Assembly (NCBI RefSeq): GCF_031143425.1 | Contig: NC_090444.1 | Coordinates: 1,349,188,323-1,349,252,322 of the forward strand | DNA: 64,000 bases | Origin: Pleurodeles waltl | Lineage: Eukaryota > Chordata > Amphibia > Caudata > Salamandridae | Reading direction: 5' to 3' | Part shown: piece after piece, positions 1 through 12,214 of the stretch | Layout of the letters: every line of letters starts with the position of its first letter | How positions within the stretch are numbered: the stretch's first letter is position 1 | Position numbers and translations under genes: made by a program | The notes under the pieces: generated by a model | The model's input: only the letters and a program-made list of their open reading frames with translations | Told to the model about the DNA's origin: nothing | The model's database searches: none

Positions 1-152
1 GGTTTCAGAAAGGAGATGGAGTAGTCCCTCTAGGTGATTTGCAAAACCCACTTGTTTAATGTTATCAGCTTCCAGTGTGGCAGCTGATGGCGAATCCTGC
101 TCCCCACTGGGTGCCCATGTTGATGGAAGGGCAAACTAATGGGGTCTAAAGG

Positions 153-173
153 CTGCTGCTGCTGCTGCTGCTG
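153..173. repeat. (CTG)7 trinucleotide microsatellite
   Basis: Seven uninterrupted CTG units are seen directly. They lie in no recognised coding region. The tract is short and probably just intronic simple repeat. Confidence 0.9.
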
Positions 174-341
174 GGATGGTGGTGGACCGATCTGACCTCT
201 GGCTGGTGGTCACACGTGGTCTGTGGAACCTCGTCCACAGCCATAAAACGGCTGGAAAACCTGTTGGCCTTGGTGGCTGAGTGAGAAAGGATGTGGTTGG
301 TAGCCCTTACCATAGCCAAAGAAGGGGCAAAAGGAAGACTA

Positions 342-942
342 GTGTAGGCTTCTCACCAAAGAAGCAGGAGCCATCAAAGGGCACGTCCATGAATGAAGCT
401 TAGCCACCCCACAAGAAGCCACCTCTGAACATTGTGCATAGTTTGTGCATGGTCTGAGGGAGCTTGTTTGTGCTCCAGCATAGGGGTAGTACACATCAGC
501 AGGCATTTGTTAATAACTTGGCAGACTGGTATTGGTGCGGGGACATGGATTGGCCTAAGAACCTGGCCATACCTCTGATGTCCTTGAAGCACTCCAGCTC
601 TGAGTCTGCCTTCTCACCAAAGAGGCAGAAGCCATCAAAGGGCACGTCCATGAGCAAAGCTTAGCCATCCCCCAAGAAGCCACCTCTGAACATGGTGCAT
701 AGTTTTTGCATGGTCTGAGGGAGCTTGTTTGTGCTCCAGCACAGGGGTAGTACACATCAGCAGGCATTTGTTAATAACTTGGCAGACTGGTGTTGGTGTG
801 GGGACATGGATAGGCCAAAGGATCTGGCCATAGCTCTGCTGTCTTTAAAGCACTCCAGCTCTGAGTCTGCCTTCTCACCAAAGATGCAGGAGCCATCAAA
901 GGCCATGTCTGTGATCAAAGCTTAGCCATCCCCCATGAAGCT
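342..942. repeat. Tandem repeat, 261-bp period, about 2.3 copies
   Basis: The same block recurs with anchors at 361, 622 and 883, an exact 261-bp spacing. Each copy carries the same landmarks: a 'tctcaccaaag' start, an 'aaagcttagcc' junction and a 'gtagtacacatcagcagg' stretch. Because 261 is 87 codons, the two full units hold near-identical 66-codon open frames (464-664 and 725-925). I do not recognise the encoded peptide. It may be part of a larger minisatellite cut by the window start, or an internal duplication in an old retroelement. No splice sites or flanking coding homology support a gene. Confidence 0.85.
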
Positions 943-3900
943 AATGGTTCTCAGCCAAGCGTGGCATCTCATTGCCACTGGTGAAGAAATTGCTCTCCCC
1001 AGCAAGCCAGTCGTGTCAATTCCACATATAATGGTAAACTTTGTGCATCTTGCCCATCAGCAACAGTGTGGGAGATTATTGCTCGGGCCTCCTCCTAGAT
1101 TATACGCAGCACTTGAACTACCAAATCCCACACAGTGGGTTGGTACCAGCCCACAAAGGCATGCGGTGTTCACCGACTGCAGTGCTAGGCTGGTGGAATG
1201 GAAAATCCTCTCACCGAAGATACCCAGCCACTAATGATATCTGAAATTACATAAATCATGACAACACTGTGCATGGCAGATGCACAAGTCATATTTTTTC
1301 CAGTTAACTATAGCTTGTGAATTTCAGCTTTTCTTTTGGTTTAAAACATTAGGTTTTAACTAACATTTGCACTTAACTATAACATTACTTTAACCTTTAT
1401 TTTTAAGTGAATATATATATATGTGTATTTTTTTTTTAAAGAGTGTACAGTTGATTATCAGTATTTTTTTAATGAACAAACTTTTAAAAATTAAAAGGTT
1501 TTATATGGTGTAAAAACATAACCTTTAACCATGTTATTTAAAAATTACGTTAAAAAAATGTGTTAGAGAAGATGTTTTTTTTTTTAATTAGTAATCAATT
1601 AAATGAATATATTTAAAGTATAGTATTTAATACATATTTAATTAGATGAGAAACTGTGCTGTAGCATTTTACTTCATCAGCTCCAGGTTAATGTTAATTT
1701 TTCAAATTAGTCTACATTTATACTACATATTAAATTATTTTTATACATTTAAAAAACAAAAATACATTTCCCTATATTTTCCCCGACAGAGAAAGGCCCA
1801 CCCTGTGGCAGAGATTTTCAACAGATGAAAAATTACTAGTAGTAACTATAGATCTCTAAACTCTATTTTAGAAGCCTCCGCCACTTCGCTGACGGGGTGG
1901 AGACATGTAAGTCTATACCTACTTGTAGATATCCATTCTAAAATGGTGAATAGTGGGAAAAATGTTTTGAATTACCCCTAAGTGCAGGAGTAGAGTTACA
2001 GATGAGTAAATATGTGAATGTATATTTAGCTTCTTAAATTGAACCCATGGAGTTAAAAGGCTGAGGGACCCTTGCCTAGTCAAGGTGAAATGCTTCGCCA
2101 TAGGGTGCCGCTCCTCACTATGTTTGTCAACAGGACTCTTTGGAGTTTGGCATTTATTTTTATATGTTCCTTTAGCACCAGCATTAGAGGTTTTTCTTTC
2201 ACTTATTTGTGAGATCTCCCATCTCTTCATTCGATCTTAATGAAGCAGGGCCAAAAACTGAAGATTTGCCATAGAGGGTTTATCTAACACTTTAACTATA
2301 ATCCCTTTCACACATATAACGAGCATTGGCATTAATGCATGCTAAAATAGCCACCAGTGCATCACAATACATGTGGACACATGATGGCCATGTAGGAATG
2401 GGTTCTATATTAAACAAAAGCATTTGCCATTTTTTACTTACTGTCTTGATGGCCATTTTCAAAAGGCAACATGAATGTAAATAAAGAACGTGCACAAGAG
2501 AGTGCAAAAAAATGTGAGTGGTCCTGAAGCACTTTTCAAGTGCTAGTCCATTGTAAAAAACAAAAACAAAAAAAAAGAAATTTTGCTTAAACAGTAAGTA
2601 TCTAGTCATATAATGTTGTGCTTTAGATTCACACACTCTGCATACTCCTGTCATTCACATTACAACTTGTTTTTCCTCAAATATGTTTCAAGTCACAGGA
2701 TGTGCTGTGACTCCTCCTATCCACAATGCTCTGTAGATACATCATGCAGAGTGGAAGGTATGAGAAGGTGTGAGACCTCAGAGTGTCCTGTGGGAAGATC
2801 TGAATGTACTACTGGAATAATATGTAAAGTACAAAAGTGTGCTCTGCCTACACAAGATGCAGATATGTAGTCATACATTTTAGGATGTGTTTAACATTCA
2901 TATACATTGCATCCCAATTAGTTACTCAGTTTAGGTATTTTCCCACAGGATGATGTGATTAAAAGTGGTATATAGGGACTAGTCAGCTAAATGAATTTAC
3001 AACCTTGCATCTGTCACGCTGTGGGTAGTGTTTCTTGATAGGTCTAAACTATGCATAATATGTCTTGGAGGTGTCATGGTAAGGATATGATGCCAATTGT
3101 GGGTTCAGCTTATGATAACCTGGTTTTCAGAGTCTTCAGATCAGTGCAATACGTTTGCAAAGACCTTTGCCTAAGCTACTCAAACTGCTGGGAGAATGGT
3201 CGTATGTGAGACGTGGAACAATGTACATCTTCAATGAACATCATATCATATACAGGACAAGAATGCTCTTTACACACTTGCTTTTACTCTTTAGTGGTGT
3301 CTTATGATAAAAATCTCTGAAAGTGAACCTTCGAAAAACTGACTGCTCTGCAGGTTTTGAGGTATTATCAGAAATATCTGCAAATGTGATCACTGACAGT
3401 TCCATTGGCGAAGTTATATCTGATCTCATCAGTGATGTGGCATCTGAGACAGCATCAGTTATCGCACGTGTGAAGTGATGAGCAGCACATGGAGGAGGCA
3501 ATTGGTTATGGTTTGTGTAGGATACGCTCAATGGTGAATTTGCAATCATTTTAGATTTTGTGTTTTACCCAAATATTAACACTCAGTTAACCATAACTGC
3601 AACTTCCCTATTGTGTTTACATTGAATCTGCCTGGTTTTACATGTTAACAGCTGTTAAGAGTGTTGAAGGTTGATGGGTAGGACATTTTTTAAATGTATA
3701 GTGCACAAACACTTAATTACTGTTTACATTGGTAAACTGCAGGACGTTAACATGTTTCATGTTGGTTGTCAAATAACATGAACTTTAGTAACCGGTAGGT
3801 GATCTTCTTATATGAGCTCTAGCGCACTAGACAGAGAACACAGCAATGATAAAGGACTCACACGTCTCTGCAATGTTTACTTTCCCATATTTCACTCCTT

Positions 3901-5105
3901 TATTCTCGGGTATGTGACAGGAGTTGAGTTCTGTAGGGTTGGAGTGCTGAACTGAGAGGAAGTAGTGAAACCTTGCTGAGTTCCTCACCACTGATATAGA
4001 AGGTACTTGTGCATAAGCAATGGACATTTCGTTTTTGCTTCATAACTGAAAAAAAAGATTAATGATAACACACCAAACCAAGAGAATATACAGTGTCTGC
4101 TAAATTTGTTGTGCTTTTAATAGCGATTTGTACTTTAATGTGGCTGAATTTCCACAAGGATATTTGAATGTTATTTTAGAAACTGATGGAGTTCCCTTCC
4201 CCTTGCCCCCTTTATAACTTTAGCACCTTTGACCAATCTGGACCAAATTTAGCATGCTAAGCGTTTTGAAAAAGATAAGACATACAAAAAAGAATCTCAA
4301 ACTAAATATATTTCCTACGCGGGAGCCATGGGGAAGAACACAAACAGGCTGTATAAGCACAGTCCTCAAATAATAGTTGCATCCCTGAGGTAATCCAAAA
4401 ATATACTTCACCAAATAGTGATATAGAGGAAATCAAAAACATTCCAGTCCAAAAATAAAAGATGTCTGAGTATTTGCGAAGGTGGCAAAGTCATTGTAGT
4501 AGCTGGACAGGAGGATATCCTCCAGGTGTATTATTCTTATTTGGGTATCCTGAAACTCTGACATGGACGCAGTCATCCTAGAACTAAGTTGGCTGGATCT
4601 TGTTTAAATTAAAAATGTAATTTCTTTATCTCAAAAACCCTACACCCTAATCAAAATCGGCGTAACAGGTTTCCATTAGCAGAGCATGCTCGTAGAAGAG
4701 GAACACAGTTAATAAAACATCAGCACTATTCAGAAATAATCTAAAAAACAGACACTTCTGCAGCACGCACCTGTACATCGAGGAGACAGACAAAATTGGT
4801 ATAAGTGAAAAACTGACTAGTAGAAATACCAAGGATCCTAAGTAAAGACTTTAATGTCCTACTTTGCGAGAAATGTGTTAACAGTCCAGACACTGGTGAT
4901 ACACGGGTACAGGAAGGCACTACAGTTCTTTTCCAGAGAAAAAAGTTAAGTACATGTTTATCTGAGAGGCCCATGACAACTGGCACTGCATACTTTGTAA
5001 GTTACATTTGTGTTCCTTGAAAAACCGTTCACTGTACTGTTATAAAAAGTATTTTGAAATTTACTTTTACATATTACCTGCGAGAAGAAATAGTCTATAT
5101 CTCAC
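943..5105. other. Unassigned AT-rich intronic DNA
   Basis: If the DOP1A exon call is right, this is the start of the DOP1A intron downstream of the first coding exon. The stretch 1330-1760 is strongly AT-rich. Several open frames of 60-120 codons occur (for example 2292-2654, 2613-2870 and 3241-3549), but none matches a family I know or has convincing splice signals. The next expected DOP1A coding exon was looked for on the minus strand and not found, so it lies outside the window. Confidence 0.5.
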
Positions 5106-5108
5106 CTT
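5098..5108 (-). other. DOP1A: Splice donor of the DOP1A coding exon
   Basis: Read on the minus strand: AAG|GTGAGATA, with the invariant GT at 5105-5104. Near-perfect U1 consensus, placed exactly where homology to DOP1A stops. Confidence 0.88.
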
Positions 5109-5243
5109 GTTTAGCTTTCCAAGTGCTGATATTAAATCTGCCCATTCGCTGGAATACTCAAAGTTTTTCAGAGCCTTATCAACTGCTGCAACATAGTTCC
5201 TGTATTTGGAGTCACTCAGTAACTCCACCTCCTCTGTGTTCAT
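5106..5243 (-). CDS. DOP1A: DOP1A (DOPEY1), first coding exon, codons 1-46
   Basis: The minus-strand exon encodes a 46-residue N-terminus beginning MNTEE and ending LGKLNK. It is almost the same as vertebrate DOP1A as I remember it, with conserved blocks [30 protein letters not shown] and ALGKLNK. The start was chosen because MNTEE is the conserved N-terminus and has A at -3. An in-frame ATG 13 codons upstream (5282) has T at -3 and no known conservation. The coding part is exactly 138 nt, so the exon ends in phase 0 at a consensus donor (AAG|GTGAGA). DOP1A is a very large cytosolic Dopey-family protein that works with MON2 on Golgi/endosome membranes and in kinesin-1-linked trafficking (family knowledge). 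Only about 2% of the protein is here. DOP1B differs more in this region (it starts MDPEE), so A is preferred. It looks like a real exon rather than a retrocopy, because consensus splice sites bound it on both sides. Confidence 0.9.
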
Positions 5244-5295
5244 CCTCCCGCAAGTCTCATTAGAGACCAGCTCCAAAATCATGCAAATTCATGAC
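5244..5295 (-). other. DOP1A: DOP1A 5' UTR part of exon, with two short uORFs
   Basis: Between the predicted acceptor and the MNTEE start there are 52 nt with three upstream ATGs. uORF1 runs 5292-5260 (10 codons, TAA stop). uORF2 starts at 5260, sharing the last base of that stop (TAATG), and runs six codons to a TGA at 5242-5240, which overlaps the main start as ATGA. A third ATG at 5282 is in frame with the main ORF and would add 13 residues. This is read directly from the bases. Any effect on translation, such as reinitiation, is inference. Confidence 0.7.
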
Positions 5296-5325
5296 CTAAA
5301 TGAAAAACAAAAAGAATGTAACTTC
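5296..5325 (-). other. DOP1A: Splice acceptor of the DOP1A coding exon
   Basis: On the minus strand a T-rich tract (ttctttttgtttttca) is followed by TTTAG, with AG at 5297-5296 and the exon beginning at 5295. It is a strong match to a vertebrate 3' splice site. Confidence 0.8.
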
Positions 5326-6222
5326 AGAGAATGAGACTGTACAGGGTGCAGGCACTTAATAATACGTAATTCATAAGAATGCTTCAGTGACTTTCTGGTA
5401 GCACTCATGACACTGACTTCAAGTCTATGTCTACGAAACACACAGCCCTACAAACTCATTACATTTACCTTATATTTCATGCTTCTACCCTAACTTAACT
5501 GATACATCACACCTCACCAAGAAACACACAGTAGTCAACAACTCGAAGACAGGCTGCATATGATGGTGGATAAGTTATAAATCTGGGAATTGACAAGTTA
5601 GAGTGGGATCCAGGGGATATAGGTGCATCATTACAATTTTAACCCCAATTTCATATGACACTTGTTACCTAATTGGGGACAGATATTTGGCAACGTGGAC
5701 ACATGGAATGGCATGTGGATAATGGCTGCAACATCATGCTCAGAAACAAATACAATTAACTGAAAATTCAACAACTCAATGACTGCAGAAGATAAACTTC
5801 CAATTTAAGTCCAAAAAACTGTTAGATGATGTTGATGTCTATCAAGACCACTATATGACTTTCTGTAAGATAGTTGTCCACTCGAAGAATAGCAAAGCTA
5901 AAACATATGAATATGAAATCCTCCTGTCCATCTGAGAGAGTGTAAAAAATCTTCATGTTCCGTGGCTATGTTCTCACAAACCCTTAAGGTATCCTTGCCT
6001 CAATACTGGGTAGCATAGCCCAAGCTTACGTATTTGTCAGGGGGAGGTCTTGTGGCTGAAATGATTCAAAGTTCAAGAAGCAAACAATAAGTAAAAGGAG
6101 TGCAATGAAAAAGGTTATATAATCAACCACAGACCTACACTCTACCAGGTGTAAAAAGAAAGCAAATCCCTCTTGCGCTATCATGTAATGCATTCACAAG
6201 ATAGTGGCCACCCCAGAAGCAC
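5296..6222. other. Unassigned intronic DNA
   Basis: This is the sequence just upstream of the DOP1A exon in gene orientation. No exon, LTR or TIR element was recognised. The 5' end of the retrovirus that follows, including its 5' LTR and primer-binding site, may lie in here but could not be found by eye. Confidence 0.4.
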
Positions 6223-7113
6223 ATGAACATAGGCAGTGCACAGAAATGTAAGTGGAGGAAAATGGGGAGACATGTATACTACACTACACAGTCCACACAT
6301 TCTAGAAGAACATTGTTTTGGATCAAATCAGGTGCTCCATTTGAATACATTATTAAATATAGATTGGAGTTTAACACAAAAGATATAATGAACATGAGAG
6401 TCCCAGGAATAAAAACGCACATTAAGGAATTGATTACATACATCCAGAAATGGGGTGCTATATATAAGTGGGAAAGTAGATGGTAAAAGAAAACAGATCA
6501 GAAGAAAGCAAAGTCAGATGTGCCTCTGGCGGGAGCAAATCAAGCTGAGGCAAATGTGAAAACTCTTCCCATCAGAGATATTCCAGGTAGAGGTTATTTT
6601 TATGTACCCTGGAGTAAATCGAAGGGGTTGATTCATGCCTGTTATGAGAGATTGTTGCAGGCATTTAAGAATTCCAGTGGTACAGAAATTATAGAAGCTA
6701 AAGATATGGGTCGTTTTGTGTTCAGATTTGTGCAGAAATTGATAAAGACACAAGTGAGATGACTGCAGCATTTGATTTGTTGGCAGAACAAACCGGTTGA
6801 TGAGATCCTGTGGTATGCAAAATACTGCAGCAATGAATTGGAATTGAAGCAGAAAAAGTTGAAAGAGAAGGTTATGGTCATGCAATTGACAGCTGCACAG
6901 AAAGCTAGACAATGCCTGCAGATGATGGTGAACACTGGTGGTATGCAAGGAGTGCAACAGCAGGGAATTAATGTTATCCAGCCTAGAGTCAGAGGACGTG
7001 GTGTTCAGGTAGATTAGACAGGTGGTGGTGTTGATGTCCAGGCTTTGACGACAACTAATCTGTGTCATGCATGCGGAAATTTGGACCATTTACGAATGGA
7101 GCATTTTCACTAA
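6223..7113 (+). pseudogene. ERV gag remnant with degenerate zinc knuckle
   Basis: Three open segments (6223-6486, 6520-6762, 6772-7017) share frame 1 and are broken by stops. The middle parts resemble Gag of gamma/epsilon-like vertebrate retroviruses, including a Lys/Glu-rich helix after a capsid-like C-terminus. A nucleocapsid CCHC knuckle follows in the same frame: Cys at 7063 and 7072, His at 7087, but His instead of the final Cys at 7102. A stop comes three codons later. It lies directly ahead of the protease. It is non-functional because of stops and the lost zinc ligand. The assignment to gag is firm from order and knuckle; exact clade is inference. Confidence 0.7.
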
Positions 7114-7235
7114 ATAATATGAATAACCAGGTACAGAATAATGAAGTTGCTCAAGTACAATGCAATAATCACATTCAAATTCAGTGAGTTCAAAGGCCCT
7201 GAATGCAAAACGTTTGTGTGCCCCACTGACAGCAG

Positions 7236-8009
7236 ATGCAAACACCACAAGTCCTGGTGACTCAACAGCAAACGTTTGTTCCCCAACAGAATCTAAATCA
7301 AAGTGCAAATGCAAATGTGAACCAGTTAGGATCCCAGATTCCTGTAATGGAACTGAGTGATGAGGAATTTTCAGAAATTCTTCCCGCAGATAGCTCAGAT
7401 GACGAGGATTGCATGCTTGGTGCATCCTAAGAGGTAGATCAACATGGTCCCTATGTATATTCTAATGTAATGGGTCACCATGTGTCATTCCTGGTTGACA
7501 CTGGGGCTACACGCTCCACTGTCAGAACAGTAGAAGTACCAAATGTGCCCCTTTCAGGAAAGAAAATCCAGGTTGTAGGAGTCGCAAAAAAACTATTGAC
7601 CAAACCTGTAATCAAATCTGTCCCTGTAAAAATACATTCATTTGAAGATGAGCACAAGTTTGTGGTCAATGATTCAAGTCCAGTAAGCTTGGTTGGACAT
7701 TGCCTACTGTGCCAGCTAAATTGTTCTATTAGCTGCACGCCCAGAGCAATTGCAATACAAACAAATGAGGAATATGTGCCCTGTAAAATTCTGAAGCAGA
7801 AGCCAAGTGTCACATTGTACTCAATGATGTCATCTAATATTTTGCCGGAAGATTTAAAAGGCAGAATGACACTGAAGTTTGGGATTTTTGAGGAAAAGCA
7901 ATATGGCTCATTAAAGGAGTTTGGGCCTGTAAAAATAACAATGAAGTCAAATGAAGTAGATCCAAAAACTCCTCTGTATAACATGACCCCGAGACAATTG
8001 CCGGAATAA
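7236..8009 (+). pseudogene. ERV gag-pol linker and aspartic protease
   Basis: Frame 3 holds an acidic linker (7236-7430) and then a 179-codon open frame from 7470. The protease active-site motif LVDTGATRSTV is intact, with the catalytic Asp at 7497-7499. The flap/C-terminal region has the CTP-type motif typical of retroviral proteases that lead into RT (LVGHCLLCQLNCS). The end of this frame enters the RT N-terminus and then shifts. Retroviral protease is dimeric and cleaves Gag-Pol (family knowledge). A one-base shift relative to the gag frame could be an original frameshift site or decay; several other breaks make decay more likely. Confidence 0.8.
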
Positions 8010-8293
8010 CTCCCTTGATAAACAGTTTAATTAAACAGTGTATCCTGAAAGAGATAACAGGAAATACATGTAACTCTCCCATTTTAGGACTGCGGATGCC
8101 CAATGGAAAATAGTGCATAGTCTAGGACCTGAGAAGAATCAATGCGATTGTTGTTCCATGTTGTCATGGGGTAACAAATCTTGCAGTGATTTTATTCCAA
8201 ATTCCATATGAAGCAGAAGGGTTCACATGATTGGTTTGAGCCAAGCATTTTTCTCCATACTGTTGCATGAGGAAAGCTTATTCCTCTTCGCTT
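7960..8293 (+). pseudogene. ERV reverse transcriptase, N-terminal part
   Basis: After the protease the sequence encodes the fingers region of a retroviral RT, with motifs resembling the 'PLINSLIKQ' and 'SPILGLRMPNGK' blocks of this family, scattered over shifted frames with stops. The last readable block (HEESLFLFAF, frame 1, about 8266-8295) stops abruptly at a TTAA. The rest of RT resumes at 13531, past a transposon. It is inactive. Confidence 0.75.
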
Positions 8294-9373
8294 TTAACCC
8301 CTTCACTGCCAGGGCTTTTCTCCTCCTGTGCCGAGCCTTTTTTTTGCTATTTGGGGCAGTTCACACTTAGGCCCTCATAACTTTTTCTCCACATAAGCTG
8401 CCCACGCCAAATTTGTGTCCTTTTTTTCCAACATCCTAGGGATTCTAGAGGTACCCACAGTTTGTGGGCTCCCCTGGTGGAGACCAAGAAATTAGCCAAA
8501 ATACAGCTAAAAGTTCATTTAAAAAAAACAAAAAATGGGAAAAAAGGGCTACAGAATAAAGCATGTGTTTTTTCCCCTGAATATGGCATCAACAACAGGT
8601 CTGTGGTGCTAAAATCACCATCTTCCCAGCTTCAGGGAACAGGCAGACTTGAATCAGAAAACTACATTTTTTCAACACAATGTTGGCATTTTACTGGGAC
8701 AAACCCCATCTTTTGTGCTTTCAGCCTCCTTCTAGTTAGTGACAGAAATGGGTGTAAAACCAATGCTGGATCCCAGACAGCTAAACATTTCTGAAAAGTA
8801 GACAACATTCTGAATTCAGCAAGGGGTCATTTGTGTAGATCCTTCAAGGTTTTCCTACAGAAAGTAATAGCTAAAATGAAAAAATATTGAAATTGAGGTG
8901 AAAAAAGAGCCATTTCTGTCCACGTTTTCTTCTATAACTTTTTCCAGCTATGGCAATATACCATTACATCAGCTGGACTCTTCTGGTTACAGCGATATAT
9001 AGGGTTTGCAGGTTCATCAAGAACCCTAGGTACCCAGAGCCAATAAAGGAGCTGCACCTTGCAATGCGCTTTCATTGTATACCGGTTACACAGCAATTCA
9101 TTTGGTGAAATATAAACTGTGAAAAATAGGTATCAAGGAAACGTTTGTATTTCCAGAATGGGCACAAGATAAGGTGTTGAGAAGAGGACGCTATTTACAC
9201 ATCTCTGAATTCTGAGGTCCCCATACTAGCATGTGAATTACAGGTCATGTCTCAAATAGCCATCTTTTTTACGCACTGTCTTACATTTGGAAGGAAATAA
9301 TGTAAAGAAAGACAAGGGGCAATAACACTTGTTCTTGTATTCTGTGTTCCCCCAAGCCTTCCGATACAAATGG

Positions 9374-10510
9374 TACCTCACTTGTGCGGGTAGGCCTAAT
9401 GCCCGCGACAGGAAACGCAACATGGACACATCCCATTTTGTTAATTGAAATCTAAAATGTTTTTGGGAAAGTGCCTAGCTGTGGATTTTGGCCTCTAGCC
9501 TCTAGCTCAGTCGTTACCTAGGGAAACCTACCAAAACATGTGTATTTTTATAAACTAGACACCTAGGGGAATCCAGTATGGGGTCTCTTGTGGGGCTCTC
9601 ATCAGGTTCTGTTACCCAGAATCCTTTGCAAACCTCAAAATTTTGCAAAAAACAAAAACACTTTTTCCTCACATTTCGGTGATATAAAGTTCTAGAATCT
9701 GAGAGGAGCCACATATTTCCTTCAACGCAGCATTCTCCGAAGTCTCCCGATAAAAATGGTACCTCACTTGTGTGGGTAGGCCTAGTGCCCGCAACAGAAA
9801 ACGCCCCAAAACACAGCATGGACACATCACATTTTCCCAAAGAAAACGGACCCGTTTTTTGCAAAGTGCCTAGCTGTGGATTTTGGCTTCTAGCTCAGCC
9901 GGCACCTAAGGAAACCTACCAAACCTGTGCATTTTTGAAAACTAGACACCTAGGGGAACCCAGGATGGGGTAACTTGTGGCGCTCTCACCAGGTTCTGTT
10001 ACCCAGAATCCTTAGCAAACCTCAAAATTTGGCAAAAAAACACTTTTTCCTCACATTTCGATGCTGCAAAGTTCTGGAATCTAAGGGGAGCCACAAACTT
10101 CCTCCCACCCAGCAGTCCCCCAGGGCTCCCGATACAAATGGTACCTCACTTGTGAGGGTAGGCCTAGTGGCCGTGACAGGAAATCCCCCAAAACACTACA
10201 TGGACACATCAAAATTACCAAATACAAAACTATCTGTTTTTGTGGGTGGGGGCGGGGGGTGGGGGGGGCACCAGCATTTTTGGTCCTGGGCTCAGCAGCC
10301 ATCTAGGGAAACCTACCAAACCCAGATATTTCTGAAAACTAGACACCCAAGGGAGTCCAGGGAGGTGTGACTCAGCAAACCTCAAATTTAGCTTTTAAAA
10401 AAAAAAATAATAATAATAAATTCCCACATTTCTGTGTGGGCTCACGGCACCGGCACGAATTTCCTACCACCCACCGTTCCCCTCAGTCTCCGGATAAAAA
10501 TGATAACTCA
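9374..10510. repeat. Tandem array, about 382-bp period, three-plus units
   Basis: The anchor 'tacctcactt' recurs at 9374, 9760 and 10142, with a worn form at 10504 (spacings 386, 382, 362). Units share 'gggtaggcctagtgcccg', 'gaaacctaccaaa' and 'aaactagacacc' blocks. The array lies within the TTAA element. The second element copy at the window end has the same first unit. Confidence 0.85.
10244..10268 (+). other. G-quadruplex-forming tract
   Basis: Four G-runs of 3, 5, 6 and 8 bases are separated by single T, C and T loops. This is the textbook pattern for a very stable intramolecular parallel G-quadruplex. It sits in the last unit of the 382-bp array. Confidence 0.75.
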
Positions 10511-11513
10511 CTTATGTAGGTGGAGCAAGTGCCTGTGACAGTGAAGAGCCAAAAACATTTCAAAATTGAGGGGGAACCAAAGCAGGTCCAAAAGGGCAGT
10601 TTGAAAAAAAACGTTTTTAGACAAGTGGGGCAGAGTTTTTATCGGTATAGATGTGACAATGCTGGGTGGTATGTGTGATTTCAAGCAAAGTTATCAGTTT
10701 GCAGGGCATTGTGGATAAGAAAATGTTGCTCGGTGTATGTGAAACACACCACCCTGGACTCACCCATTAGTTTAGTTGTCAGATGTGTCTAGGTCCGATA
10801 GATTTTTCTACCTGGCAGCGTCCCAAAGTCCTAAAATTCCAGCCCTATCAAGAACTCTCAAACCTGCCATGTAGTAACAGTGAAAAGTAAAGGAAAAGCA
10901 ATAAGAGTGCGAGCAAAGAAGTATCCCCAGTGGAGACAGCAAAGTCCTTGTTGGAAGAAGGTTTGCCGAGTCATGCTGCACACATTGCAAAGAAAATGCA
11001 GAAGTAAGGAATCCAAGATGGCCAACGAGACGTCCAAAGGTTAATTTGTAGTTCTAGTGTTGCACTCAGTTTTGTTGCTACGATACGCACGCGCCGCTTG
11101 AGAGCTTCGCACTTCAACTGTGACCTGACAGGAATTCAGATGCACAGAGAGAGTGTATATTGTGAAGTAAACTTCTTTTTTGAGGAAAACTTGACTTTGC
11201 ATGTATTTTACAGACAAACGAGTTAATCGCAGATAATATTTTATGGTGTAAAAGCACTTACGGAGACAGAAAGAGTTTCCGGCTAGTATGGACTGTTAAG
11301 AACATTCAGAGAATATTAAGAAATACTAACAACAAATTTGATAATCTAGTCATCAATATACAAACTATAGGAGTTCAAGAAAGTTACAGAAGGAAGTTTA
11401 ATACAACGTTTCTTCAAAGAGGCATATAATTTATTCTTGACAAAAAAAAGTAATTATAAGACAGTCAAGAGGAAATTCTTCCAACGCTTCATACAACCAT
11501 GATTGACTCTTAA

Positions 11514-11540
11514 ATATATATATATATATATATATATATA
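11514..11540. repeat. (TA)n microsatellite
   Basis: About 13 uninterrupted TA units are seen directly, inside the TTAA element. Confidence 0.9.
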
Positions 11541-12214
11541 GCAACCATTCAAAATAATTGAGAACGAGTTGCCAAACGAACTAAAAATTTAAATATGAGA
11601 ACAATTTCTAAGAAACTCATTATCTATTATTCAATATCAAATAGTTACACAGAAAGAGAGAGGCAATTCCTCAGGGAACTCAGGGTGAGTGTAATATTTT
11701 TGTCAGTGAAGTTAATTGTGAGTCAATGAGAAAGAATAATATAATTCAATAGTGTGTCCCTAGTAATTGTAATTGTGATCTTTCAGGTGCCGTTATCCAG
11801 GCAAACAAGAAGTGAGGCGGCAAACCAAGTATTTGACGAAACACCTTCTCTGAGGCATCTCTCTAAATCCCATTCCCCTTTCCCCTTCCAGGGTGCTCAA
11901 TACGGAGACTATTTCGTTGCGAGTAGTCTGGGTTGGGACTCAGGATTTATCTTCTGCTCTTGAGGGAATCAAATTAAGGTATTCTAAGCAACCCTCACCA
12001 TTCCACGTGGGACAATTTTGAGAGTATACAAGCTCTCATGGCCCATATGTAAAACCAAAGCCCAAAATAATCAAATGTCCTCTTGCTTGCCATAGGGATA
12101 AGATCTTTTAGTGTGCAGGGAGAGAGCTGTAAGACTGTTACCCCCTTTAGTTGGGGTGGGGGCATAACCATGCCCATACTGGTTGGTAGCCACTGCTCCA
12201 CTTTTTTTTTTATT

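Noticed and set aside
2613..2870. Cys-rich 85-codon frame that could be a small secreted protein
   Set aside because: No signal peptide, no conserved Cys spacing that I know, and no splice signals; Cys codons come from TGT/TGC-rich simple text.
5067..5282. A 71-residue protein starting at 5282 and running past the exon
   Set aside because: The residues after LGKLNK are intron read-through beyond a consensus donor, and the conserved start is at 5243.
9374..10510. Regularly spaced repeats as a CRISPR-like array
   Set aside because: The period is about 382 bp, the units repeat along their whole length, and the DNA is eukaryotic.
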